The notes beneath the pieces were generated by a model. The model did not search any database. It saw nothing but the letters and a program-made list of their open reading frames with translations, and was not told where the DNA came from. A stretch of 64,000 nt of DNA from the NCBI GenBank assembly GCA_016718525.1, contig JADKDD010000001.1, forward strand, positions 682,001 to 746,000, in the 5' to 3' direction. The first letter of the stretch is position 1, and every line of letters starts with the position of its first letter. The DNA is from Rhodocyclaceae bacterium. Lineage in GTDB: Bacteria > Pseudomonadota > Gammaproteobacteria > Burkholderiales > Rhodocyclaceae. Both the position numbers and the translations under genes were made by a program. This document shows positions 16,327 through 26,200 of this stretch, piece by piece.

Positions 16327-17566
16327 AGCCCCGAGCAAGCATACCTGGGCGTTTGGTTCCCGGTTTCGGAGCGGATCCTTTGGTTGGCGCTCCGAACCGG
16401 CCATCACCCGAATCAAGGAAGCGGTTTCGGAAATCAAGGCGGTAGCGCGGAAGGAACCGGTTCTCGCTGCCGAAGGCGCGGTGATCTTTCTACAAAAGCT
16501 ATCACCGGCCCTGCAAAACATCGATAGTTCCTCGGGTGCGATCGGTACCGCCGTGAATCGGGCCATCGATGCCTTGGTTCCCATCATCGCGAAGGCGCCG
16601 GCCGACCCTAAATTGCGGCGCAAGTGGCTGGAGCAGCTTTACCAGGCGCATGCCGACGACGAGGTGCCCTACATTGAATATCTGGGTGATTCCTGGGGCG
16701 AATTGTGCGCGTCGCCCGAGATCGCGGGGGAATGGTCCGAGCGCTTGGTGGAGACCGTGGATTCGGTTTGGAGTCGAAGCAAAGTCGAGCATGGTTTCTT
16801 CCATGGAACCTCGATGTGCTTGTCGGCACTCCTTGCCGCCGGACGACATGAACAGTTGCTCACTTTGCTGAATAAATGCCCGTACAAATTCTGGTCGTAT
16901 CGACAATGGGGCGTCAAAGCACTGGCCGAACTGGGCAAGAAGTCCGAGGCTTTGCGCTACGCGGAGGAATCCCGAGGACTGAACGAGCCGCTTGGCCTGA
17001 TTGCCGAGGCCTGCGAAGCCATCCTGATTTCGTTGGGCTTGAAGGATGAAGCCTATCAACGCTACGCCTTCGAAGCCAACCACGGAGGAACCTATCTCAC
17101 GACGTTTCGAGCGATCTGTCGGAAGTACCCGCATAAGGCGCCGGAGGTTGTTCTGAATGACCTGGTAGTCCGCACACCGGGTGAGGAAGGAAAATGGTTT
17201 GCCGCCGCCAAGGATGCCGGGCTCTACGACTTGGCTCTCAAACTCGCCAAGCGGTCTCCGGTGGATCATCGGACCTTGATACGGGCGGCTGACGACTTTG
17301 CCGAGAACGAACCTGTCTTCGCCCTCAACTGTGGGTTGATGGCGCTGTACTGGATCTGCGCAGGACTGGCCTATGAGGCGACAGCCGACGAGGTGTTAAC
17401 CGCATATGCTCGGATGCTTCGTGCGGCGGACGTTGCGCAATGCGCAGAGGCCGCGAGGGAGCAGCTACGAAAAATGCTTGAAAGTTTCCCGCAAGAACGT
17501 TTTGTCAGGGGTGCGCTTGCCCATCTTCTGGCGATCAAATCACCCCTGTCAGAACCAGAACAATGA
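16319..17566 (+). CDS. Hypothetical helical-repeat protein, 415 aa
   Basis: Almost entirely alpha-helical, with repeated helical pairs (LAALGKKSEALRYAEE-like segments) suggesting a TPR/HEAT solenoid. No catalytic motif is visible. The ATG at 16319 overlaps the end of the upstream gene by 8 bases, and its stop overlaps the next start (ATGA). The three genes form a compact operon of unknown role between the transfer genes and the defence-like block. Confidence 0.6.
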   Translation: MSKAPSKHTWAFGSRFRSGSFGWRSEPAITRIKEAVSEIKAVARKEPVLAAEGAVIFLQKLSPALQNIDSSSGAIGTAVNRAIDALVPIIAKAPADPKLRRKWLEQLYQAHADDEVPYIEYLGDSWGELCASPEIAGEWSERLVETVDSVWSRSKVEHGFFHGTSMCLSALLAAGRHEQLLTLLNKCPYKFWSYRQWGVKALAELGKKSEALRYAEESRGLNEPLGLIAEACEAILISLGLKDEAYQRYAFEANHGGTYLTTFRAICRKYPHKAPEVVLNDLVVRTPGEEGKWFAAAKDAGLYDLALKLAKRSPVDHRTLIRAADDFAENEPVFALNCGLMALYWICAGLAYEATADEVLTAYARMLRAADVAQCAEAAREQLRKMLESFPQERFVRGALAHLLAIKSPLSEPEQ

Positions 17567-17934
17567 GTTCGATCGAAACGTCAGTGAGCGAACAAGATCC
17601 GCACAGCGCGATGATCTTTGCCTTGGTCGCCGAGCGTTTGGCAGCCCATTTCGAACATCACACCTGGCTGACCATTGCACAGGGATCGACACTCGCAGCC
17701 GATTGGTTGGCTCGGTCGAAATCGCATCTGTCCTTACAGCAGCGCAAACACCTCTCGGAATTGAGCGACCAACTTGCGCGACAAATTGCAGATTCACTTT
17801 CACGCGAAGCTGGTCTGCACATTTCCTATGAAATGACCGAAGCGCTAGATCAACGGTATATCTCAGAAATTGGCGACTCAATCCGTGTGGAATGTCGGCG
17901 CCTTCTCGAAAGTTCGCCACTGTCAGATCGCTAA
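17563..17934 (+). CDS. Hypothetical protein, 123 aa
   Basis: Soluble helical protein, last gene of the three-gene unit, translationally coupled by an ATGA overlap. No motif recognised. The segment HISYEMTEALDQRYISEIGDS is its most structured-looking part. A partner of the solenoid protein just upstream is likely from the coupling. Confidence 0.5.
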   Translation: MSSIETSVSEQDPHSAMIFALVAERLAAHFEHHTWLTIAQGSTLAADWLARSKSHLSLQQRKHLSELSDQLARQIADSLSREAGLHISYEMTEALDQRYISEIGDSIRVECRRLLESSPLSDR

Positions 17935-18404
17935 CGACTTTCTATGACGAGTGGCTTTACAGTGCCAATCGGACGGCTTTTCAGTGAGATTTGGGTTGCA
18001 TGACTTAGGGAAGGACTTAAGTCTACTGTTCGCCATGAGCTTATCGAAGGGAGCTGAGAACCGACTGAAACGGTGATGGTTACCTCGGTGCATAGTTCGA
18101 CAGGGTCACCATGAACGGACTTAATCAGCGTTTCCTTTAGTTGGAAAGATTTTTGCGGGGATCTTGATCGCCCAAAGTGGCCAAGGAGTTTTTTCCCGCC
18201 CGAATGGCAGCAGCACTTTGCCGCCATTTGACGCTTCCAGAACGAAGGCCGACAGCGCTTTAGCGGATGCCCCTTTCTGCAGATTCGCACAAGGCTAGTA
18301 GCTCCGTTCAGCCTGTGGCCTTCACAATTCCAAGAAAACATGAGACAATAGTCTAGTCCATTTTATTGTATTATTTTTCAACATGAAAACAAAAAGTTAT
18401 AACT
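17935..18404. other. Intergenic; probable relic sequence and promoter of ietA
   Basis: 470 bases. A 136-codon frame on the minus strand has the low-complexity, Ser/Arg/Cys-rich look of a non-coding frame and was not accepted. The last 60 bases (18345-18404) are strongly AT-rich, for example TTTTATTGTATTATTTTTC, and probably hold the promoter of the AAA ATPase gene. No Shine-Dalgarno of good quality is visible. Confidence 0.45.
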
Positions 18405-19583
18405 GTGTTGGGCGAAATGAGTGAATTAAAAACTGATTTAGCCCAGGTAATTCGGCTGGCGCTCGCGGAGCAATCCGAGGACGTCCGGCTGTTCGTGGCT
18501 AGGCTCGTGCGCAAGTACCGCAACACTGATCCGGAACTGGCTGAGCAGATGGATCTCTACTTGCGTGCGAAGAAGATGTCTCGAACGAGCGCGCCCATGC
18601 GCAAGGCCGCACAGCCGGCGCTGCCCGAGCAGGTCTTGCCAGTCGATGACGAGTCGCGGCTTTCGCTGCTGAAGGTATTCAAGGACACGCCGGATCGGGA
18701 GCAGCCGTTGTTATCCGTAGACCTTGAAGAGACGTTGAGCCAATTGATTCAGGAGCGACGCCAGACGGAGCGCCTAGCGTCGATGGGTCTGACCCCGACG
18801 CGTTCCGCAATCTTCGTAGGGCCGCCAGGTGTGGGTAAAACGTTGACCGCGCGCTGGCTCGCTGCACAACTCGGGGTGCCGTTGTATGTGCTCGATCTGA
18901 CGGCGGTCATGAGTAGTCTGCTCGGTCGCAGCGGTAGCAATCTGCGCGCCGCGCTCGATTTCTCAAAGCGCATCCCCTGCGTGCTGCTGCTGGATGAAAT
19001 CGATGCTATCGCTAAGCGACGCAGCGACGATACAGATATCGGTGAACTGAAGCGCCTGGTTACTGTAATCATGCAGGAAGTTGATGAGTGGCCAGCCACC
19101 GGCCTGTTGCTTGCCGCTACCAACCATCCAGAACTGATTGATCCCGCGTTGTGGCGCCGTTTCGATTTGGTGATCGATTTCAAAACACCGGAAATGATGG
19201 CCGTCAAGGCGGCAATCAAGCGCTTTCTGGGTCCTGACTACGCGCTGTTCAGTCGCTGGATCGACATACTGACTTTAGCGTTCAACGGCGAGTCATTCAG
19301 CGACATCGAGCGAGACCTACAGCGTTTCAGACGTGCGGTAGCGCTGGCCACCGCCTCCGATGCGGACTTGATAGAAGAGTTCATCAAATCGCGTGCGCTG
19401 GTTCTTGATCGTCAGCCGCGTATCGATCTGGCGGTGCTGCTTGCCAAGCAGACCCGGCTGTCTCAGCACACCATCTCCGACATCACCGGAGTGAGCCGCG
19501 ACACCATCCGAAAGTACTCAAACGAGCAACCGTACGCAGCGAAAAAAACTCGAAAAGGAAACCTGACGCATGAGTCAAACTAA
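18405..19583 (+). CDS. ietA: AAA ATPase, IetA-like
   Basis: 392 aa. Walker A GPPGVGKT at about 139-146, Walker B VLLLDEID at 193-200, sensor-1 Asn near 240, and the arginine pair in LWRRFD near 251. An N-terminal helical domain precedes the ATPase core. The C-terminus resembles a small helix-turn-helix (RLSQHTISDITGVSRDTIRKYS). Pairing with a subtilase immediately downstream (14-base overlap) matches IetAS, first described on Agrobacterium plasmids as a stability/incompatibility pair and later reported as antiphage. Start may be GTG 18405 or ATG 18417. Confidence 0.8.
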   Translation: MLGEMSELKTDLAQVIRLALAEQSEDVRLFVARLVRKYRNTDPELAEQMDLYLRAKKMSRTSAPMRKAAQPALPEQVLPVDDESRLSLLKVFKDTPDREQPLLSVDLEETLSQLIQERRQTERLASMGLTPTRSAIFVGPPGVGKTLTARWLAAQLGVPLYVLDLTAVMSSLLGRSGSNLRAALDFSKRIPCVLLLDEIDAIAKRRSDDTDIGELKRLVTVIMQEVDEWPATGLLLAATNHPELIDPALWRRFDLVIDFKTPEMMAVKAAIKRFLGPDYALFSRWIDILTLAFNGESFSDIERDLQRFRRAVALATASDADLIEEFIKSRALVLDRQPRIDLAVLLAKQTRLSQHTISDITGVSRDTIRKYSNEQPYAAKKTRKGNLTHESN

Positions 19584-21789
19584 TTTTCTGATCGGGCGTG
19601 GCGAGCTGCTGACAAACGACATCAAGGGCCCGAAGCGCAAACCGGGCAAGGCCGAGGTGTATACCTTTCAAGAGGCTGCGCATCGACTGACGTCCCAATT
19701 CTCGGAGACGGCCGCAGCGCTCGACACATTGCCATCGGATGCCTGCCCCGGCGACTTCGGCGTCGCCCTGCTAACGATGAATCCTAGCTATATTGCCCGG
19801 TCATTCTTCCCTGTGGGGATGCTGCGCACTGTTGGTCTGGAGTCGGTCGGCAGCCGCACCGTCAAGGTGATGCCCGATGGCTGGACCAAGAAGGGGGCAC
19901 CGCAGGAATGCACGACGACTGAGCTGTTCGTCGCCGGCAAGCGTCAGGCATTTCGCAATCTCAATGGCTGGACCCAGCAGATCGAACCCGAATCTGACGA
20001 GGCGCTGGACTTGGCGCACATCGAGAGGTTTGCAGCATTCGTCCCAGAGCAACGCATTGCCACATACGGTGGCAAGAAGGATCGTTTTTTTGAGGTAGGC
20101 ATCCATCTGCTGCCTGATGAAAACCGTTTATTCGTTCAGCGAGCATTCGCAAAGTATGCCAAGAGCGTGGAGGTCAAGGTCTACAGCGATCTTGGCTTCA
20201 CGGCGGGCAATCTGTGGTTCGTGCCGGTCGAGGGGAAACACAGCAAAATCGAGCGGCTTACTGAGTTCGTATTCGTGCGTGTCATCCGACCGATGCCCAA
20301 GCTGCGCGGCATGCGGCCCTTACCGCGCACGGGAGGAGTTTCGGTTGGTTGCAGCTTGCCGACTGAACAGCCGCTATCCTCTGAACCTAAGGTTGCTATC
20401 CTTGACGGCGGCTTGCCAAAGCACCATGTGATCGGTCCGTGGCTGCGTTCGTATCGTGTGCTCGACGAAGATGCGGCTGATGACCCCGAAGGTCTGGAGC
20501 ATGGTCTGGCTGTCACCTCGGCATTCCTGTTTGGACCGATCCAGCCGAATGGTGCCGCCGACCGTCCATTTGCCTACGTCGATCACCTGCGTGTGCTCGA
20601 CAAAGATGCCGATACCGAAGACCCGCTGGAACTGTACCGTACGCTGGGCTTTGTCGAAGAAGTCTTGCTGTCGCGCCAGTACCAATTCATCAATCTCAGT
20701 CTCGGGCCGGACTTGCCCATTGAGGATACCGACGTTCATGCCTGGACCTCGGTCATCGACGATCTGCTGAGCGACGGCGATACCTTGATGACGGTGGCAA
20801 TTGGCAATAACGGGGAGATGGACCAGCTCTCAGGCAATGCCCGGGTGCAAGTTCCTTCGGATTGCGTCAACGCGCTGGCAGTTGGCGCGGCCAACGATAC
20901 CGAAGCAAGCTGGGCGAGAGCACCTTACAGCGCAGTTGGCCCCGGTCGCAGCCCTGGTGTTGTCAAGCCGGACCTCATGGCCTTCGGCGGCGATGCCGCT
21001 AAGTATTTTCATGTTTTGTCGCCGAGCAAGAAGCCTGTGCTCGCGCCGCAGTTGGGCACCAGTTTCGCGTCCCCTTACCTGCTGCGCAGCGCAGTCGGTA
21101 TTCGAGCCATCCTGGGCGCGGAGTTAACACCGCTGGCGATCAAGGCGTTGCTGGTCCATGCCGCTGACCCTTTGACACATGACAAGCTGGAGGTGGGTTG
21201 GGGCAAGGTGCCCGAAGACTTGATGACTATCATCACCTGTCCGGCAGGAGTGGCGCGTGTTGTCTACCAAGGCGAGCTGAAACCCGGCAAATACCTTCGC
21301 GCCACGCTGCCGCTGCCCGCCGGTGGTCTGAGCGGAAACATCCAGCTCACGGCGACGTTTTGCTATGCCTCGCCCACCGATCCGCAGGATGCGGCTGCCT
21401 ATACACGTGCTGGCCTGGAGACCGTGTTCAGGCCCAATGACGAGAAGATTAAGGACGGCAAGGCAAACGCTGATACGAAGGGTTTCTTCGATATGAAGAA
21501 GTACGCGACTGAGGAGGAACGCCGCTCCGACATGGGTAAGTGGGAAACTGTGTTGCATGGCTCTAAGCGTATGCGCGGCAGCAGCCTCAACAACCCGGTT
21601 TTCGATATTCACTACAACGCCCGAGAAGCAGGAGGTCGGGCAACCGGTGCCGAGAAAATTCGCTACGCGCTGATCATCACGGTCGAAGCGCCGAAACATG
21701 CGGACCTCTACAACGACATCTTGCGCGCCTACGCGAAAACGCTGGTGCCGATCCAGCCGCAAGTGTCGCTGCCGATCCGCATCCGGTGA
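19570..21789 (+). CDS. ietS: Subtilase (S8) protease, IetS-like
   Basis: 739-aa serine protease. Catalytic Asp in VAILDGGLPKHH (about 279), His in EHGLAVTSAF (311), oxyanion Asn in AIGNNGEMD (413-414) and Ser in GTSFASPYLL (498). An N-terminal domain of about 250 residues precedes the protease domain and a beta-rich C-terminal domain follows. No signal peptide, so it acts in the cytoplasm. In IetAS the ATPase is thought to restrain or direct the protease. ATG with AAAGGAA upstream; overlaps the ATPase gene. Confidence 0.88.
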   Translation: MSQTNFLIGRGELLTNDIKGPKRKPGKAEVYTFQEAAHRLTSQFSETAAALDTLPSDACPGDFGVALLTMNPSYIARSFFPVGMLRTVGLESVGSRTVKVMPDGWTKKGAPQECTTTELFVAGKRQAFRNLNGWTQQIEPESDEALDLAHIERFAAFVPEQRIATYGGKKDRFFEVGIHLLPDENRLFVQRAFAKYAKSVEVKVYSDLGFTAGNLWFVPVEGKHSKIERLTEFVFVRVIRPMPKLRGMRPLPRTGGVSVGCSLPTEQPLSSEPKVAILDGGLPKHHVIGPWLRSYRVLDEDAADDPEGLEHGLAVTSAFLFGPIQPNGAADRPFAYVDHLRVLDKDADTEDPLELYRTLGFVEEVLLSRQYQFINLSLGPDLPIEDTDVHAWTSVIDDLLSDGDTLMTVAIGNNGEMDQLSGNARVQVPSDCVNALAVGAANDTEASWARAPYSAVGPGRSPGVVKPDLMAFGGDAAKYFHVLSPSKKPVLAPQLGTSFASPYLLRSAVGIRAILGAELTPLAIKALLVHAADPLTHDKLEVGWGKVPEDLMTIITCPAGVARVVYQGELKPGKYLRATLPLPAGGLSGNIQLTATFCYASPTDPQDAAAYTRAGLETVFRPNDEKIKDGKANADTKGFFDMKKYATEEERRSDMGKWETVLHGSKRMRGSSLNNPVFDIHYNAREAGGRATGAEKIRYALIITVEAPKHADLYNDILRAYAKTLVPIQPQVSLPIRIR

Positions 21790-21851
21790 ACCAGAACGGG
21801 CATGGGAATGCCAACATCCATGACCTGAAGTGCCTGCAAGGGAGGTGAACA

Positions 21852-22637
21852 ATGCCGGAGCCGTTAAAGAAAAAAGGGCTGGATGGTCAATCCTATACAC
21901 GCCCACCAGAAATCGAGGCGTGGATTACACGGCTGGAGGACTTTGATGTATCTGATCGGCTCACGCAGTTCGAAATCTTGACCAAACGGAGTCGCGACTA
22001 TGTGCCCTCCGAGGTCCTGATCTACTTCTTGCGTAGATCTTGGGCCAGTGGTGCGCGCTCGGAGTTCGATGCGATATTCCGAGCTTTGGCTCTGCGGGTC
22101 GAGCGTTCGTTACTTTTCACTATTTCCGATGCACGAATGGCTGGTGCGCTGGCTATCAGAGAAGACATTAGTGGGCGATTTTTTGAGTGTATCGCAAAGG
22201 ACTGCACTGGGCGAGCGGGCCTCCTTGATTTTTTTGAAATTCGGTTCGACAAAGCCTTTGCGGCAATCCGGACCTCTGCACTCCGCCAGATCGGCCCATC
22301 CGCCGCAAACACAGTGCCAATCGGTACCGACGATGGAGATGGATTGGAGATTTCGGACGAGGTTGAGCACGCCGCTTCGGACTTCCTGAGTGGGGATCCA
22401 TCAAAACTTGATGATCCGGCTTTCCGGTTGGAGCTAACAGCTGCGATTGACACTTTGCCTAGTGACCAGAAGCGAGTCATGGAGTTGCTGCGGCAAGGTT
22501 TTCAAATCGACTCGAAGGACAATAATGTTATGACCATCGCCCGCATTCTGCAGTGCGACGAGAGAACGGTCCGCAATCGCCGTGACCGCGCCTGCAAGGT
22601 GCTCAAGGCCGTTCTTCAACAGGAGGATGTGCTGTGA
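21852..22637 (+). CDS. Sigma-70-like regulator, 261 aa
   Basis: The C-terminus carries a sigma region-4 helix-turn-helix: AIDTLPSDQKRVMELLRQGF, then MTIARILQCDERTVRNRRDRA. The N-terminal half (residues 60-160) is helical and could be a diverged region 2. It may be a sigma factor or a sigma-derived transcription regulator. First gene of a six-gene operon, overlapping the next gene by 4 bases, with a GGGAGG before its ATG. Such proteins occasionally head defence-type operons, where they may control them. Confidence 0.65.
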   Translation: MPEPLKKKGLDGQSYTRPPEIEAWITRLEDFDVSDRLTQFEILTKRSRDYVPSEVLIYFLRRSWASGARSEFDAIFRALALRVERSLLFTISDARMAGALAIREDISGRFFECIAKDCTGRAGLLDFFEIRFDKAFAAIRTSALRQIGPSAANTVPIGTDDGDGLEISDEVEHAASDFLSGDPSKLDDPAFRLELTAAIDTLPSDQKRVMELLRQGFQIDSKDNNVMTIARILQCDERTVRNRRDRACKVLKAVLQQEDVL

Positions 22638-23239
22638 CTGCCAATACCCCCGACAAACCCGACGAGGAATCGGTTCTTCTGGCCTTTTCTGTCGAACCGC
22701 AGCATGACCGTGAAACGCTGGCAAGGTATTTGAGAGAGTATCCGGAGCATACCAATGCGTTGATAGACTGCACCCTGGAACTCAGGATGGATGCCGTGCG
22801 TGTTGATGCTGCCGATATGTCGGCAGTTAACGCGGATGCCGTGGTAGACAAAGCTCGGCAGAGATTTCAGGCACTACTCACAGAGCCCGGTGGTGTCTCA
22901 GTCTCCAACCCGTTCGGGAAACTCAATCGCGCTGGGTATAAGTCGCTAGCAAGCAAGCTCTATATCAGTAACTTGCTGCTGATTCGCCTGCGTGATCGCG
23001 CGATCGATGCAGCATCGATTCCGGCACGCTTTGTCGACGGATTGGCTGCCGAATTGGGCGCATCCGCCGAGGCGGTTATGGACTATCTTCGCAGTCCTCC
23101 AGCTATAGTTTCTGGGCAGAGTTTTCGGTCCTCCGTAAAGCCCAAGGTAGGGGATCAAATGTCGTTTGCACAGGCGATTGAAACCTCGCAACTGTCGCCT
23201 GAACAACAGAATGCGCTCAAAGCCTTGATGGTGGAATAA
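22634..23239 (+). CDS. Hypothetical protein of the Ub-like/helicase operon, 201 aa
   Basis: Helical, acidic N-terminus (TPDKPDEESVLLAFSVEPQHD). The middle, with LIRLRDRAIDAASIPARFVDGLAAEL, resembles the anti-sigma or repressor-like helical bundles that accompany XRE/IrrE systems, but no family is recognised. Coupled to the sigma-like gene (4-base overlap) and 4 bases before the IrrE-helicase gene. An anti-sigma-type partner that the IrrE-like protease could cleave is a possibility, not shown by sequence. Confidence 0.55.
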   Translation: MTANTPDKPDEESVLLAFSVEPQHDRETLARYLREYPEHTNALIDCTLELRMDAVRVDAADMSAVNADAVVDKARQRFQALLTEPGGVSVSNPFGKLNRAGYKSLASKLYISNLLLIRLRDRAIDAASIPARFVDGLAAELGASAEAVMDYLRSPPAIVSGQSFRSSVKPKVGDQMSFAQAIETSQLSPEQQNALKALMVE

Positions 23240-23243
23240 GGTA

Positions 23244-26200
23244 ATGGACGCAACCGAGGCCGCCCGTCGAGAAGCAGAGCGTATTCATCGGGCGGCGGTC
23301 GCTGCAGGCGACGACCCTTGGAAGCCTCTTGATTTCGTTCGGCGGGAGGCCGCGCGACGCGACTTGGATGTGTACGCGCTGCAACCGGGCGATTCCCAGC
23401 TAAAAGCTGGGCGTGCAGTGTTCGACAGCCAGGCCGGAATCATTCTGTACGAAGACACGGGGTCCGAATTCGACCGTGCTTTTCTCATTGCCCATGAACT
23501 CGGGCATGTTGTGTTGGAGGGCGGCACGCAGGACGTTGTGACAGAGCAAGTTGAGCCGGATCGCTCTGTCGAGGACGCGCCGGTCGGCATTGAAAAGGTG
23601 CTCGACTATGGCGCGCGGGAGCGACGGGAAGTCCGGATGGATCTCTTTGCCCGTGAACTCCTCCTGCCACGTTCGGTGGTCCGACATCTCCATGTGAGCG
23701 ACGGCCGTTCTTCGGCGAACATTGCCACACTCCTCGGTGCGCCGCTGCAGGTGGTTCAGCAACAGCTTCTGGATGCGCTATTGCTGCCCGCGGACTCTTT
23801 GATCGAATCATTCACGGTTCCTGCTGCGGCGTTGACCCCCGACCCGACTCAGATTGCTGCGGCAGAACATCGCAACAGTGCATTCCTGTTGCAAGCTGGA
23901 CCTGGTACTGGAAAAACGCGAACGCTTGTGCGTCGTATCGAGAGCCTGCTGGCCGAAGGTGTGGACCCCATGTCCATCCTTGTCCTCACCTTCTCCAACA
24001 AAGCAGCCAATGAGCTGAGCGAGCGGCTGGCCGCGAGCAACCCCACGGCTGCCGCAGCGATGTGGATCGGTACGTTCCATGCGTTCGGTTTGGATATCGT
24101 TCGCCGCTTTCATGACAAATTGGGACTGCCCCCCGATCCACGCCTGGTCGATCGGTCGGAAGCGATCGAACTGCTCGAAGATGAGTTGCCACGACTTCCA
24201 CTTCGCCACTATCGCAACCTGTGGGACCCTGCACTCGATCTCAGTGACATGCTCCATGCGATATCGCGCGCCAAGGACGAGGTCATCGATGCGGCGGGAT
24301 ATCGAATTTTGGCGCAGGCCATGGCAGACAATGCCGGTCATGACGAAGAAGCGGCCATTCGTGCGGAGAAGTGTCTTGAGGTCGCGCTGCTGTTCGAAAC
24401 CTATGAACGGCTCATGGCAGCGGGGCACTTGATCGATTTTGGTGATCTGGTTGCGCTATCGGTGCGGCTGGTCGAAACCGACGTCGAGGTGAAAGTGGCG
24501 TTGAATGCGCGGCACCAGCATGTTCTCGTCGATGAGTATCAGGACGTCAACCGCGCTTCGGTGCGTTTGCTGAGAGCCATCGTGGGTGATGGCCGGCATC
24601 TTTGGGTTGTGGGCGATGCGCGTCAATCCATTTATCGGTTTCGTGGCGCATCGGCCACCAACATGGCGAAGTTCGCCGCAGATTTCCCGGGCGCTCAGGT
24701 ACGCCAGTTGGGGGTCAACTATCGCTCGGGGCGAGAGGTCATCGAGCTATTTACGGCATTCTCCGGCACGATGAAGGCGTCGACGGGCGCCTTGCCGCTG
24801 CAACTGACGGCTGACCGCGGTGTCTTGAATGCCCGACCGGAATTTCGGGTGGTCAGATCAACCGAGGATGAGATTTCTGCAGTTGCGGCCGTGATCCAAG
24901 CACAGCACGAGGCGGGAATTCCGTACCGCAGGCAGGCGCTGCTTTGTGCATCGAATGCCCGCTTGAGTGACATCGCCGAGGGCCTGGAGGCCAGAGGCAT
25001 TCCGGTGCTGCACCTGGGCAGCATCTTTGAGCGTCCGGAGATCAAAGACCTGCTTGCCTTGCTTTCGATGTTGACGGACCCCTATGCAGTCGGACTGGTC
25101 AGGGCCGTCACGATGTCGGAGCACGAGATGCCTTTGCAAGAGGTCATGCAAATCATCGAACATCTCAGGGAAAGCAAATCTGCTGCTCTCGACTGGAGGC
25201 AGGCTGGCGCGAAGCTGCCGGGGCTTGCGACAGAAAGCCAGACTGCGTTGTCGCGTGTAGCCGCCCTTTTTACCGGATTGAACCCGATGGGCAACCCCTG
25301 GACAATCCTGGCCACGTGGGTGATCGACCGGCTCGAACTGGCAAAGACTCTGTATCTGGCGCGCGATCCTCAAAGCCGAATGAAGGGTTTGGCGTTGTGG
25401 CAGTTCCTCAACTTCTGCTGCCGCCAGCCATCGGGCGCTGGAATTCCCAGTGTGCGCCTGCTCGATCGCATTCGCCGTCTTGTCCTGCTGTCAGAAGATC
25501 GCGGCCTGCGACAACTGCCTGGAGTCGCCGAAAGCATTGACGCGGTGCGGCTGATGACCATCCATGGCAGCAAAGGTCTCGAGTTCGACATCGTGCATAT
25601 CCCCGGCATGGTGACCTCCGGTTTGCCGCGCAACAACGTGGCACCACGCTGCGTACCGCCGGACGGGTTGATTCACGGTTCTCAGGGATTGAGCGGACTG
25701 GAGGCTGTCAAGGCAGGGCACGACGAGGAAGAGGAATGCCTGTTCTTCGTCGCGCTGTCACGTGCTCGGGATCGGTTATTTCTCTATGCATCCTCGGTTC
25801 AATCCGATGGCAAAGTACGCAACCCTTCAAAATTTATTCCACCGATCAATCATCTGCTTGTCCGTTCCGCCAATCCGGCACAGCGGAACAGAGCGGCGAG
25901 ACCGGCAACTACCGTCGGAATTTCCTGGGAGGTAAAGCCTGTCTGGACCGAGAACCAAGTCAACCTGTTCGAGCGATGCCCGCGCCGGTTTTTGTACACT
26001 CACGTGCTTAAGCTCGGCGGGCGTCGCACGGAAACAGCTTTCATGAAGATGCATAACGTAGTCAGCGACGTGTTCGATTGGTTGAAGACCGTTCATGAGA
26101 CGACAACCCCGAGCGAATCCGAACTTAGTTTGCGCTTCGAAGAAGCGTGGCAAGCCAAGGGTGCGGCGGATCATGGCTATGCTGAAGACTACCGCCAGAT

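Noticed and set aside
17931..18341. 136-codon frame on the minus strand as a gene
   Set aside because: Low-complexity Ser/Arg/Cys composition, no family, and it overlies the upstream region of ietA.
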